Shown piece by piece: positions 1 to 8,128 of a DNA stretch of 64,000 nucleotides. The notes under the pieces are model-generated. The model saw nothing but the letters and a program-made list of their open reading frames with translations. It was not told the DNA's origin and made no database searches. The translations under genes and the position numbers were made by a program. The DNA comes from an uncultured cyanobacterium (GTDB lineage: Bacteria > Cyanobacteriota > Cyanobacteriia > Cyanobacteriales > Nostocaceae), in contig CAINGU010000061.1 in NCBI GenBank assembly GCA_903848645.1, positions 1 to 64,000 of the forward strand. The letters run 5' to 3'. How positions within the stretch are numbered: position 1 is the stretch's first letter; each line of letters starts with the position of its first letter.

Positions 1-103
1 AAAAGATAACACAATGAAAAGCACAACTAAAGCAATTTTCAGTCTTGGTTTAATCAGCTTCTTAACTTTGGGTGGAATCTGTCAGAATGCTTTTGCTGCT
101 GAA
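1..103 (+). repeat. Direct repeat, copy 1 (leader plus signal peptide)
   Basis: Bases 1-103 and 286-388 are identical except for one silent change (T at 73, C at 358). The repeat covers the ribosome-binding region and exactly the signal-peptide part of both small genes, then identity stops. This points to a recent duplication or gene conversion limited to the export signal. Confidence 0.9.
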
Positions 104-226
104 GTTCAAGCTAATAATCACCACCATTCAATGATGAAAAAACACACAGTTAGAAGACACAAACATAAACCAGTTCATACTAAGAGAACTATTTCTTCAG
201 TTAAACATACTCCAGTTAAAAAGTAA
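14..226 (+). CDS. Small secreted His/Lys-rich protein
   Basis: A 70-residue protein with a clear Sec signal peptide (about residues 1-28, cleaved after AFA in QNAFAAE). The mature part is short, very basic and histidine-rich (HHH near residue 36 and several HxH or isolated His). No domain family is recognised. The signal peptide and upstream bases are almost identical to those of the next gene, so the two arose by duplication with different tails. The His-rich tail would fit metal binding in the periplasm, and a two-component system lies nearby, but that function is inference. The ATG is supported by the matching start in the paralogue. Confidence 0.7.
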   Translation: MKSTTKAIFSLGLISFLTLGGICQNAFAAEVQANNHHHSMMKKHTVRRHKHKPVHTKRTISSVKHTPVKK

Positions 227-285
227 TTCTGTCTCCACCTTTTAACATTTCACAACCGATTAACCTTACATAAAATCAACACCAG

Positions 286-388
286 AAAAGATAACACAAT
301 GAAAAGCACAACTAAAGCAATTTTCAGTCTTGGTTTAATCAGCTTCTTAACTTTGGGCGGAATCTGTCAGAATGCTTTTGCTGCTGAA
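286..388 (+). repeat. Direct repeat, copy 2 (leader plus signal peptide)
   Basis: Second copy of the 103-bp repeat that begins at base 1, with a single synonymous difference. It supplies the start and signal peptide of the AAKKP-repeat protein. Confidence 0.9.
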
Positions 389-610
389 ACTAAAGCGGCT
401 AGTCAATCTGCACCTGCAACTTCTGCACCCACAATACCTGGTACAACACCTACCACAACACCAGCTAAAAAGCCCGCAGCTAAAAAACCCGCAGCTAAAA
501 AACCCGCAGCTAAAAAACCCGCAGCCAAAAAACCCGCAGCCAAAAAACCCGCAGTCAAAACACCTGCTAAAAAACCTGTAACCAACACACCTGCTAAAAA
601 ACCCCAATAA
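299..610 (+). CDS. Small secreted Pro/Ala/Lys-repeat protein
   Basis: A 103-residue protein with the same signal peptide as the gene before it (residues 1-28), then a Thr/Pro/Ala linker and a repetitive lysine-rich tail made of AAKKP pentapeptides (about residues 58-87) that ends in PAKKPQ. The tail resembles histone H1-like or cell-wall-binding lysine-rich tails, but no enzymatic domain is present. The 15-bp DNA repeat behind the pentapeptides (roughly 470-560) could change copy number by slippage. The function is unknown; binding to an anionic surface or nucleic acid is only a guess from charge. Confidence 0.7.
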   Translation: MKSTTKAIFSLGLISFLTLGGICQNAFAAETKAASQSAPATSAPTIPGTTPTTTPAKKPAAKKPAAKKPAAKKPAAKKPAAKKPAVKTPAKKPVTNTPAKKPQ

Positions 611-810
611 ATAATTTTTCCCTGTATTGTACCCTTTTACCTATTATTTGCATCATCCTATTAAATAGGATAATTTGATGAGATGATGCAATATTATATC
701 AGTCAATAATGTATTTGACAATTTAGTTTTGATCATACTAATTAGGTTGGGTAATTATTAAACCCAATCTATTTTTTTAATGATAGATTTTTATAACTAC
801 TTCAATTTGT

Positions 811-2058
811 TTATTTTGAAAATGGTGAAGTTGATAATAAGCGTGCTGTAAAACAACTACCAAATCCCAATTCACTTTTAACAGTAATTAATCCACCATG
901 TTTTTTAGCAATAGCTTGAGCAATAGCTAAACCTAAACCCGAACCACCACAATTATAACTGCGAGATTCATCGGCTCGCCAAAATCTATCAAAAACTTTT
1001 TCCAAATTATCTGGAGAAATTCCTATACCTGTATCTTTTACACTGACGTAGATATGAGAACCTATGCTACGACTTGTAATTTCAATTGTCCCTACTAAGG
1101 AAGTATAGTTAATGGCATTTTCCAGCAAATTGGTAAATAATCGTTTTAATTGTTCACAATCACCAAGTACATATAAATCTTGATCTAATTGTAATTTTAT
1201 CTTAATTTGTTTAGCCTCAGCTTGGGGTTTGTATAGTTTATATAAATTATCTAAAATTTCTTCTAAATTAACAGAACTTGGCTCTTGATTAAGGATGATA
1301 TCAGTCCGTGCTAACAGCAATAAATCTTCTGTTAAACTAGACATTTGTTTTGTGGCGCTGAGAATAGCTTGGAATTTTTCTAAATCTGTTTCTCGAATTG
1401 CTTCTGGATATTTAATTGCGACGGAAGCATTACTTTTAATTGCCATTAATGGACCCCTGAGTTCATGAGAAGCATCAGCGGTAAATTGTTGAAGTTTTTG
1501 TAAACTTTCTTCGATTGGTTGCATAGACTGACGAGTTAACCATAGTCCACCAACACCGCTAATAAGTAGAGCAAAAAAAATTCCTCCTCCTAAACCCCAG
1601 TCAAGTTTATTTAAAGTTTTGTTGAGATTTTCTAGTGATTCACTAGCTCTCACATATCCAATTAGTTTACCATCTTCACTGCCAATTATTGGTAATGTAA
1701 TAGCGACAATTGGATTTTTACCTGATTGAATCTGTTTTTTAACATGAGGATAAAGAGGTAAATTTGGTAAATTCTCACCTTGTTGTTGGAGAAAATTGCC
1801 TTTTTGGTTAAACCATTGTAAACCTTGATGACGATTGGTAATATCGTGAATAGGAAAATCATTATCCAATTTGATTTTACCATTAGTATATTCTGAACTA
1901 GCAGCAGCACCTTCCGCTAAATTAATTAGTTTCTCGGTAATTTCTTGTTCAAGACTTTGATTTACAAAAATTCTGACTGCTAATGTAAATCCTCCTAATA
2001 CTGAGCCAACAACTAATAAATAGGAGAATAATAAGCGATATTTAATTACCCACAACAT
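811..2058 (-). CDS. Sensor histidine kinase
   Basis: A 415-residue membrane histidine kinase. Transmembrane segments lie at about residues 8-29 and 155-175 and enclose a roughly 125-residue periplasmic sensor region. The H-box is ASHELRGPL with the phospho-accepting His198, followed by the N-box (NLLENAINYT), G1 (DTGIGIS), F-box (FDRFWRADESRS) and G2 (GGSGLGLAIAQ). Its start codon overlaps the stop of the upstream response regulator by one base, so the two are translationally coupled. The overall type resembles cyanobacterial RppB/NrsS kinases, but the stimulus cannot be read from the sequence. Adjacent His-rich secreted proteins make a metal or redox stimulus worth testing. Confidence 0.93.
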   Translation of the reverse strand: MLWVIKYRLLFSYLLVVGSVLGGFTLAVRIFVNQSLEQEITEKLINLAEGAAASSEYTNGKIKLDNDFPIHDITNRHQGLQWFNQKGNFLQQQGENLPNLPLYPHVKKQIQSGKNPIVAITLPIIGSEDGKLIGYVRASESLENLNKTLNKLDWGLGGGIFFALLISGVGGLWLTRQSMQPIEESLQKLQQFTADASHELRGPLMAIKSNASVAIKYPEAIRETDLEKFQAILSATKQMSSLTEDLLLLARTDIILNQEPSSVNLEEILDNLYKLYKPQAEAKQIKIKLQLDQDLYVLGDCEQLKRLFTNLLENAINYTSLVGTIEITSRSIGSHIYVSVKDTGIGISPDNLEKVFDRFWRADESRSYNCGGSGLGLAIAQAIAKKHGGLITVKSELGFGSCFTARLLSTSPFSK

Positions 2059-2732
2059 TAGATATTTCCTAAACGATACCCGATACCATAAACAGTTTCA
2101 ATGATTTTTTCAGATGCCCCAACAGATTTTAATTTTTTACGTAAGTTATTTATGTGAGTTTTGACAGTATCTTCACCAGAAATTTTATCAAATTCCCATA
2201 ATTTATCCAAGAGAGATGTGCGAGTTAAGACTTGCTGGGGATTGTTCATAAAATACTCTAAAATCATATATTCTTTAGGTGTTAATAATAGAGTTTGATC
2301 GTGATAGCTAATATGACAACTACTAGGATCTAGTTGTAATTTACCATACACTAATATGGGTGGGCGAACTTCCGCATTTCTGCGAGATAAAGCTCGAATA
2401 CGGGCTGTCAATTCTTCTAAATCAAATGGCTTAATTAAATAATCATCAGCCCCTGCATCTAATCCAATTACTTTATCTGCTGTAGTATCTCTAGCTGTAA
2501 GCATTAAAATCAAGGCATTATATTTAATAGATCGTAAGCGTTTACATAAACTAACTCCATCTAACTTTGGTAGCATTAAATCTAATAAAATTATGTCATA
2601 TTGTGTTGATTGACTATATTCCCAGCCTTCAATTCCATCTTGAGCAATATCTACAACATAGCGTTGATGTTTTAAATCTTCTGCCAATGGTTTAGCAATA
2701 CGTTCGTCATCTTCTACAAGTAATATTTTCAT
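2058..2732 (-). CDS. OmpR/PhoB-family response regulator
   Basis: A 224-residue two-domain regulator. The receiver domain (about 1-115) has the acidic pair D8/D9, phospho-acceptor D51 in IILLDLMLP, T79 and K101 in IKPFD. The C-terminal winged-helix DNA-binding domain (about 130-222) ends in the usual ETVYGIGYRL motif. It is the first gene of a two-gene minus-strand operon with the histidine kinase and is divergent from the RRM gene, so the 2733-2921 gap holds both promoters. It is close in type to RppA/NrsR of cyanobacteria, but exact orthology cannot be settled here. Confidence 0.93.
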   Translation of the reverse strand: MKILLVEDDERIAKPLAEDLKHQRYVVDIAQDGIEGWEYSQSTQYDIILLDLMLPKLDGVSLCKRLRSIKYNALILMLTARDTTADKVIGLDAGADDYLIKPFDLEELTARIRALSRRNAEVRPPILVYGKLQLDPSSCHISYHDQTLLLTPKEYMILEYFMNNPQQVLTRTSLLDKLWEFDKISGEDTVKTHINNLRKKLKSVGASEKIIETVYGIGYRLGNI

Positions 2733-2921
2733 ATTAATTGTTGGTGGATAGGTTGATACTTTTAGTTAAACATAACGCAAATTGTGTGATTTTAAGTTAC
2801 TGCGGCAAAATTAATCTATTTTCGTGACAAAGCAGGAATCAGACTATGGCAAGATAGGATTATCAAATTTAGCTGTATCACAGCTGATAAACGCTCACTT
2901 TTTAATTCCCGGAGCTATTCA

Positions 2922-3218
2922 ATGTCAATTTATGTCGGTAATTTGTCCTATCAAGTTAGAGAAGAAGACCTCAAACAGGTTTTTGCTGAATATGGAACTG
3001 TCAACAAAGTTCAACTACCTACTGACCGAGAAACAGGTCGTGTCAGGGGTTTTGGCTTTGTAGAAATGGCCACAGATGCGGAAGAAGAAGCCGCAATTAC
3101 TGCCCTTGACAACTCTGAATGGATGGGACGTAACTTAAAGGTTAATAAAGCTAAACCTAAAGAACAAGGTGGTGGACAACGTGGTGGAGATGGCGGTGGC
3201 TATTCTCGTCGCTACTAA
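2922..3218 (+). CDS. RRM-type RNA-binding protein (Rbp family)
   Basis: A 98-residue protein with one RNA-recognition motif: RNP2 is IYVGNL near residue 3 and RNP1 is RGFGFVEM at about 42-49. A short glycine-rich tail ends in GGYSRRY. This is the cyanobacterial Rbp family, with cold-regulated members and roles in mRNA binding and mRNA localisation. GGAG lies 9 bases before the ATG, and about 100 bases of leader upstream may be regulatory, as for other cold-induced rbp genes. A strong terminator follows at 3255. An ATG at 2824 in another frame gives no plausible protein. Confidence 0.93.
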   Translation: MSIYVGNLSYQVREEDLKQVFAEYGTVNKVQLPTDRETGRVRGFGFVEMATDAEEEAAITALDNSEWMGRNLKVNKAKPKEQGGGQRGGDGGGYSRRY

Positions 3219-3254
3219 ATTTTACCATTAAAACTCTAAGTATCGGATTTTCAG

Positions 3255-3279
3255 GACAGAGGCAAGCTCTGTCTTTTTT
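3255..3279 (+). terminator. Intrinsic terminator after the RRM gene
   Basis: A perfect 7-bp stem (GACAGAG/CTCTGTC, 3255-3261 and 3267-3273) with a 5-base loop, followed by six T residues. It lies 37 bases after the RRM stop codon. Confidence 0.9.
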
Positions 3280-3474
3280 AATCTCTGAGTTAATCAACAG
3301 TCATAAGCTTTACAACTTATACCATATCTATGTTTTCGTCATAATTTCACGCCACATATAGGAAAGAAATATCTAAAAACTACATCAAGTTTGACAGCTT
3401 GTCTTTTGACATGGACATCATGGTAATAGATGAAAAAGGTATACTTTCCTAATTGCCAATTCCCAGTTCCCATC

Positions 3475-4707
3475 ATGAATATGCTAGATTTATCACTCAT
3501 AACGCTTCTAGGGTTTCTGGGCAGTTTTGGACATTGCTTTGGGATGTGTGGACCCTTAACAGTAGCTTTTTCTCTTTCTAACCAGCAAGAAAATCCTAGT
3601 TGGCAACAGCAATTAAAATTTCATACCTTACTTAATTTAGGGCGAATGTTGAGTTATGCCTTAGTTGGTGCTGGTATTGGCGCATTAGGTTCAGTATTAG
3701 TAGAAGGTGGACAACTGGCGGGAGTTGGTAGTGATTTGCGGCGTTGGATAGCTATAATTACGGGTATGATGTTGATTTGGTTTGGTTTAGGACAGGTTAA
3801 ACCAGATTTTTTACCCCATATTCCCCTATTACACCCCATTTTAAAAGGGAATTTACACAACCGCCTGAGTGCGGCCATGATCAAGTTATCTTCACAAACT
3901 CAATGGTGGACACCGGCACTTTTGGGCATGACTTGGGGATTAATGCCCTGTGGTTTTTTATATGCGGCTCAAATTAAGGCTGCGGCTACAGGGAATTTGT
4001 GGCAAGGTGTAGCGACAATGTTAGCTTTTGGACTGGGTACACTACCAATTATGCTGGGTGTAGGTGTTTCTACGGCATTAATTAGTAAAGATAGGCGTAG
4101 TCAATTATTTCGCTTGGGTGGGTGGGTAACTTTAATTATTGGTGCTATTACTCTCTTACGGACGGGGGATACAATGACAGACTATAGCGGCCACGCTGCC
4201 CTCATCTGTTTAATTCTCTCATTGATTGCCCGCCCTGTGAATATTTTTTGGACTGCACCTCTGCGTTACCGTCGGGCTTTGGGAGTTGGGGCTTTTGTCC
4301 TGTCTGGGGTACATACTATCCATCATCTGGAACACGCACTAGATTGGAATATCGCCGCTTTTTGGTTTTTACCGTTAGAATTTCAATGGGGGATGAGTGC
4401 GGGGGCTGTAGCATTGGTATTAATGACTCCCGCTGCTTGTACAAGTTTTGATTTTCTGCAAAAGTGGTTAGGTAAGCGTTGGCGACAAATTCATCTTTTG
4501 ACTGTACCAGCTTTGTTATTGAGTGCTATTCATACGGTTTTGATTGGTTCTCATTACCTGGGTGCTTTAAAATTAACTTGGCAAAATCAATTAGCAGCCG
4601 TTTTTTTGGGCATAATTACGTTTGGTGTATTGTTCCTACGTTCTCGATATTCTTGGTTATATTTACGTCTAGAAAAATTTTATGTTCCTCCCAATAAATC
4701 GCGGTAA
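3475..4707 (+). CDS. Membrane protein: TauE/SafE (DsbD_2-like) domain fused to ferric-reductase-like domain
   Basis: About 410 residues and highly hydrophobic. The first half matches the sulfite exporter TauE/SafE or UreH/DsbD_2-type family and opens with the cysteine motif FGHCFGMCGP; a second cysteine motif (MPCGFLYAA) follows at mid-domain. The C-terminal half (from about RRALGVGAF) has helices with paired histidines (GVHTIHHLEH and IHLLTVPALLLSAIH), as in haem-binding ferric-reductase/MsrQ-type transmembrane domains. Such N-terminal domains take part in thiol or metal transfer during cytochrome maturation. The joined haem-like domain suggests transmembrane electron transfer, which is inference. 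An earlier in-frame ATG at 3430 exists, but the intervening bases look like STRR repeat, so 3475 is preferred. The end overlaps the next gene by 26 bases. Confidence 0.8.
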   Translation: MNMLDLSLITLLGFLGSFGHCFGMCGPLTVAFSLSNQQENPSWQQQLKFHTLLNLGRMLSYALVGAGIGALGSVLVEGGQLAGVGSDLRRWIAIITGMMLIWFGLGQVKPDFLPHIPLLHPILKGNLHNRLSAAMIKLSSQTQWWTPALLGMTWGLMPCGFLYAAQIKAAATGNLWQGVATMLAFGLGTLPIMLGVGVSTALISKDRRSQLFRLGGWVTLIIGAITLLRTGDTMTDYSGHAALICLILSLIARPVNIFWTAPLRYRRALGVGAFVLSGVHTIHHLEHALDWNIAAFWFLPLEFQWGMSAGAVALVLMTPAACTSFDFLQKWLGKRWRQIHLLTVPALLLSAIHTVLIGSHYLGALKLTWQNQLAAVFLGIITFGVLFLRSRYSWLYLRLEKFYVPPNKSR

Positions 4708-5317
4708 ATTGACTATTTCTCCGGCACAGAACCACAAAATAAAGTATCTATTATTATTAGTTTTATCTAGTTTGATAGTTACTACAAATACTCAAGTTTT
4801 AGCCCACACGGTAAAAATATCAGAAGATGTCGGTGGTACTGTCCATTTAGAACCTAATGATAATCCCCGCGCTGGGGAAATTACCCAAGCTTGGTTTGCC
4901 CTTACTCGTAAGGGTGGTAAGGTAATTCCTTTAAAAGATTGTCATTGTCAGTTGGCTATTTATGCTGAACCTCATGCAGTAGGAGAACCGGCATTACTTG
5001 AACCTCCATTAAAACCTATTCAGGCTGAACGGTATCAAGGCATACCAGGGGCAGAAGTTACTTTTCCCAAACCAGGGGCTTATGAGTTGCAATTGAGTGG
5101 TAAACCTGTGACTGAGGGCAGTTTTAAACCTTTTGAGTTAAAGTTTGTTGTCACTGTGGCTACAGGAAAGGCTATAGTTACTCCCCAACCTGGACAAAAT
5201 GTGAATGAGAGTCAGCAAGGAACAACAATTGGGTTAGCACAACCTTTGATTTGGTTGGGGGTTTTGTTAATTTCTGGTGGTATTGTAGTTTTTTTGGTGC
5301 AAATGAAGAAAAGCTAA
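4682..5317 (+). CDS. Secreted, membrane-anchored protein, CopC/YtkA-like fold suspected
   Basis: A 211-residue protein. An N-terminal signal segment (about 18-40) ends in VLAHT; an all-beta, Ig-like extracytoplasmic part with a CHC motif (KDCHCQL, about residue 80) follows; a C-terminal transmembrane helix (about 185-207) ends in KKS. It overlaps the upstream membrane fusion gene by 26 bases, so the two are almost certainly cotranscribed and work together. The topology and cysteines suggest a periplasmic metal- or redox-handling partner. The family resemblance to CopC/YtkA is by general pattern only. Confidence 0.7.
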   Translation: MFLPINRGKLTISPAQNHKIKYLLLLVLSSLIVTTNTQVLAHTVKISEDVGGTVHLEPNDNPRAGEITQAWFALTRKGGKVIPLKDCHCQLAIYAEPHAVGEPALLEPPLKPIQAERYQGIPGAEVTFPKPGAYELQLSGKPVTEGSFKPFELKFVVTVATGKAIVTPQPGQNVNESQQGTTIGLAQPLIWLGVLLISGGIVVFLVQMKKS

Positions 5318-5772
5318 AGTGAGAATTCTTCCCAAAATTTGTTAGTTAATACAGCATTTACATCATTGGGAAAAGGACAAATATCGCAAAAATAAACATC
5401 AGGATAACTATCTTTGACATTTTCCAATGCCATTTCATAACTTTTAGCGAAGATTTCTCTAAAAAAACTTTTCAAACTTGGTGAATCTTCTAATTCAATT
5501 TGTAATCTTTGGCGAAAATTCCGTATTTCAATTTCCCAACCTCGATAACATTCTGACATTGGTACATAACACCGCTTTAATAAATGTTCTAATAAACGCA
5601 CCAAAAAACTCCGCACTGCTTTACGCTGACTTTTCCCCAAAGACTCAACCTCTTCAATCAAATTGTCCCAATCTAAGTTTTCATTGTCTCGTGATTTTAA
5701 CTTATTGACTGTATCCTCAACCCAAAGATAAAAATCTTCTTCGTATAAGTTTTTTATTGATGTTTGGCTCAT
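5314..5772 (-). CDS. DUF29 family protein
   Basis: A 152-residue protein with the features of DUF29, a family greatly expanded in cyanobacteria: N-terminal YEEDFYLWVEDT, the ENLDWDNLIEEVESLGK motif (about 30-48) and a helical C-terminal part. It is cytosolic with no catalytic motif, and its function is unknown. It converges on the preceding plus-strand gene with a 4-base overlap of the stop codons. Confidence 0.85.
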   Translation of the reverse strand: MSQTSIKNLYEEDFYLWVEDTVNKLKSRDNENLDWDNLIEEVESLGKSQRKAVRSFLVRLLEHLLKRCYVPMSECYRGWEIEIRNFRQRLQIELEDSPSLKSFFREIFAKSYEMALENVKDSYPDVYFCDICPFPNDVNAVLTNKFWEEFSL

Positions 5773-5859
5773 AATATTTATTTGCTGTTTATTTCCATTT
5801 TACCGGATAGGAACAGGGAAAAGGAGAAAATTATCCCCAATTCCCCTGAAGTCAGTAGT

Positions 5860-5966
5860 TACAGCAGATTTCGCTCTAATGAGGTACAAACTTGAATTAT
5901 GAAACTCTTGTAGTGCGGGCATCTTGCCCGCTATATATGTACCTCATAACACCGGAAAGTGCTGTA
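5860..5966 (-). repeat. MITE-like element, single-unit copy
   Basis: A 107-bp element with imperfect inverted ends of about 28 bp (TACAGCA...AATGAGGTAC against TACAGCA...TTATGAGGTAC) around one internal unit that contains the palindrome GCGGGCATCTTGCCCGC. The same element, in the opposite orientation and with three internal units, lies at 27202-27430. It has no coding capacity, abuts the galE stop codon, and may act as its transcription end. Confidence 0.75.
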
Positions 5967-5967
5967 G

Positions 5968-6966
5968 TTATTTATGCCTTGTTTGATGCCATTGCCAAGC
6001 GTGAGAGACGATATCTTTAATACCTGGATATTGAGGTTGCCAATTCAAGATTTTTTGAGCTTTTTCACTTGTACCAATTAAGGCTGGAGGATCTCCAGGA
6101 CGACGCTCACATTCTTGCACTGGTATTACCATTCCTGTAACATCTTCAGCCGCAGCAATTACTTCTTTAACTGAAAAACCATTACCATTTCCTAAATTAA
6201 AAACTTCGCTCTCACCTCCATTTAATAAATATTCTAATCCCAAAATATGGGCATCTGCTAAATCATTTACATGAATATAATCCCGAATACAAGTACCATC
6301 GGGAGTGGGGTAATCAGTTCCAAAAATAGTAATAGATTCTCTTTTACCCAATGCTGTTTGTAATACTAAAGGGATTAAATGGGTTTCAGGATGATGATCT
6401 TCTCCTAATAATCCTTCGGGGTTTGCACCCGCAGCATTAAAATAGCGAAAACGCACTGATTTTAAATTGTATGCTACATCAAAATCAGTTAATATCCTTT
6501 CTACCATTAATTTAGTTGCACCATAGGGATTAATGGGATTTTGGGGATGATCTTCTGTAATCGGAATAAAGTTGGGTACACCATAGGTGGCACAGGTGGA
6601 AGAAAAGACAAAATTCTTAATAGAAGCTGCTAACATTGACTCTAATAATGTCAGCGTTCCTAAAACATTGTTACGGTAATATTTGGCTGGATCTGTTACA
6701 GATTCACCTACATAAGCATAGGCAGAAAAGTGGATAACTGCGGCAAAATTGCGAGTCTGAAAAAGATTATCTAATAAAGTGCGATCGCTGGTATCTCCTT
6801 CGATCAATTCTACCTGTAAAACCTGTTCTACCAAATCCCGATGTCCATACACCAAGTTATCAAGAATTACCACTTCATAACCGGCTTGCTTGAGTGCTAA
6901 CACGGTATGAGAACCAATATATCCTGCTCCTCCCGTCACCAAAATGCTAGGCTTTCCCGCTGACAT
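5968..6966 (-). CDS. galE: UDP-glucose 4-epimerase
   Basis: A 332-residue short-chain dehydrogenase-type epimerase that interconverts UDP-glucose and UDP-galactose in the cytosol for polysaccharide and lipid glycosylation. The NAD-binding motif is GGAGYIGS (12-19). The catalytic pair is Y148 and K152 in YGATK, with the FSSTCATYG serine/threonine loop before it. Full family length. It stands alone on the minus strand, with a MITE-like repeat at its end and another upstream. Confidence 0.95.
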   Translation of the reverse strand: MSAGKPSILVTGGAGYIGSHTVLALKQAGYEVVILDNLVYGHRDLVEQVLQVELIEGDTSDRTLLDNLFQTRNFAAVIHFSAYAYVGESVTDPAKYYRNNVLGTLTLLESMLAASIKNFVFSSTCATYGVPNFIPITEDHPQNPINPYGATKLMVERILTDFDVAYNLKSVRFRYFNAAGANPEGLLGEDHHPETHLIPLVLQTALGKRESITIFGTDYPTPDGTCIRDYIHVNDLADAHILGLEYLLNGGESEVFNLGNGNGFSVKEVIAAAEDVTGMVIPVQECERRPGDPPALIGTSEKAQKILNWQPQYPGIKDIVSHAWQWHQTRHK

Positions 6967-7326
6967 AGTTTCTCCTTAATGGTTCTTTGATGAATTGGCA
7001 AGAACTACAACTATAGGAATCATAAATGATATTTGATAGCTTGCGTGGCGTAGCCATAAAATTTTAAGTAGTGTAGGGTGGGGTTTGGTGGGCATTGCCC
7101 ACCCTACGTATATTTCAAAAATCAAATATTAGTCCTATAAAAGAATCATTAAATCAAGCCTTCCTGAAAATTAGCCCTTTTGGGAATAATATAGCAATTC
7201 TCGTTTTAGTAAGATCAGTTGTTACGCAACTAAATTTTATAATCATAATTTAGTTCAAGTTTGTGGTGTGAGCATCTTACCCGCTAAAATTATGCAAATT
7301 AACTTTATTTTTTTCTCCCCACCCTC
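6967..7326. other. Intergenic region between divergent galE and ABC transporter
   Basis: 360 bp without a gene. It holds a MITE-like element (7011-7140), a degenerate copy of the GTGCGGGCATCTTGCCCGC repeat near 7263-7284, and the promoters of the two divergent genes. No coding sequence is visible. Confidence 0.7.
7011..7140. repeat. MITE-like element (second family), copy 1
   Basis: About 130 bp with imperfect terminal inverted repeats (CTATAGGAATCATAAATGAT and, at the other end, the complement ATTAGTCCTATAA) and an inner palindrome GGTGGGCATTGCCCACC. A second copy lies at 43896-44046. It has no ORF, so it is likely a non-autonomous element. Confidence 0.75.
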
Positions 7327-8112
7327 ATGTCTCCAACATCAGAAATTGCAGTTGAGTTTCAAGATGTCAGTTTCCAAATTAATCGCCGTCCTCTATTATC
7401 TCACTTAAATCTTAGCATTTACCAAGGGGAAGCTCTGGTTTTATTAGGGCGTAGTGGTAGCGGAAAAACCACCACCTTAAAATTAATTAATCATCTACTT
7501 GTTCCCAGCCAAGGACAGGTTTTTGTGAGGGATACCAACGGTGAAGGCAGTTATCGTTCTACAATCAAATGGGATGCCATTAAACTGCGACGACGTATCG
7601 GTTATGTCATCCAAGACACTGGGTTATTTCCCCATTTTAGCGTTAAAGAAAATATCGGACTTGTTCCCTCTTTAGAAAAGTGGACACCACAGCGAATTGA
7701 GGAACGAGTCTATCAAATGTTAAAATTAGTTGATTTAGATCCGGAAATATTTGCTCACCGCTATCCTCATCAACTCTCTGGTGGTCAACGTCAGCGCGTT
7801 GGGGTGGCAAGGGCATTAGCCGCCGACCCGCCTATATTATTAATGGATGAGCCTTTTGGCGCACTTGATCCGATCACTCGGTTAGAATTACAACAACAAT
7901 TCCAGCATTTACAAAAGCAACTAGGAAAAACCGTAATTTTTGTCACCCACGATATTCAAGAAGCCTTTTTTCTAGCAACTCGTATTGGCTTAATGTGCGG
8001 AGGAAATTTAGTTTTTCTCGGCACAAAAGCAGAATTACTCCAATCTCAACATCCAGAAGCACGAGCTTTTATTGCTTGTTTGAATGCGTGGGAACATGGG
8101 GAAGCAGCTTAA
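7327..8112 (+). CDS. Osmoprotectant/glycine-betaine-type ABC transporter ATPase
   Basis: A 261-residue ABC ATPase of the ProV/OpuA type. Walker A is GRSGSGKT (41-48), Q-loop IQDTGLFP (about 95-102), signature LSGGQRQR (150-157) and Walker B ILLMDEP (about 170-176), with the switch His in VTHD. The C-terminal CBS domains of classical ProV are absent. It is followed after 16 bp by a fused permease-binding protein, so the two genes form a complete importer for a quaternary amine or similar compatible solute. The exact substrate is not shown. Confidence 0.9.
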   Translation: MSPTSEIAVEFQDVSFQINRRPLLSHLNLSIYQGEALVLLGRSGSGKTTTLKLINHLLVPSQGQVFVRDTNGEGSYRSTIKWDAIKLRRRIGYVIQDTGLFPHFSVKENIGLVPSLEKWTPQRIEERVYQMLKLVDLDPEIFAHRYPHQLSGGQRQRVGVARALAADPPILLMDEPFGALDPITRLELQQQFQHLQKQLGKTVIFVTHDIQEAFFLATRIGLMCGGNLVFLGTKAELLQSQHPEARAFIACLNAWEHGEAA

Positions 8113-8128
8113 ATTTTAGGAGCTAACT

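Noticed and set aside
470-570. 15-bp DNA repeats as a CRISPR or satellite array
   Set aside because: They encode the AAKKP pentapeptides in a signal-peptide-bearing reading frame, so they are coding repeats. Frames on the opposite strand and in the other plus frame are shadows of this repeat.
2824-3063. 79-codon frame upstream of the RRM gene
   Set aside because: It overlaps the well-supported RRM protein in a different frame and lacks protein-like features; the region is better read as the RRM leader.
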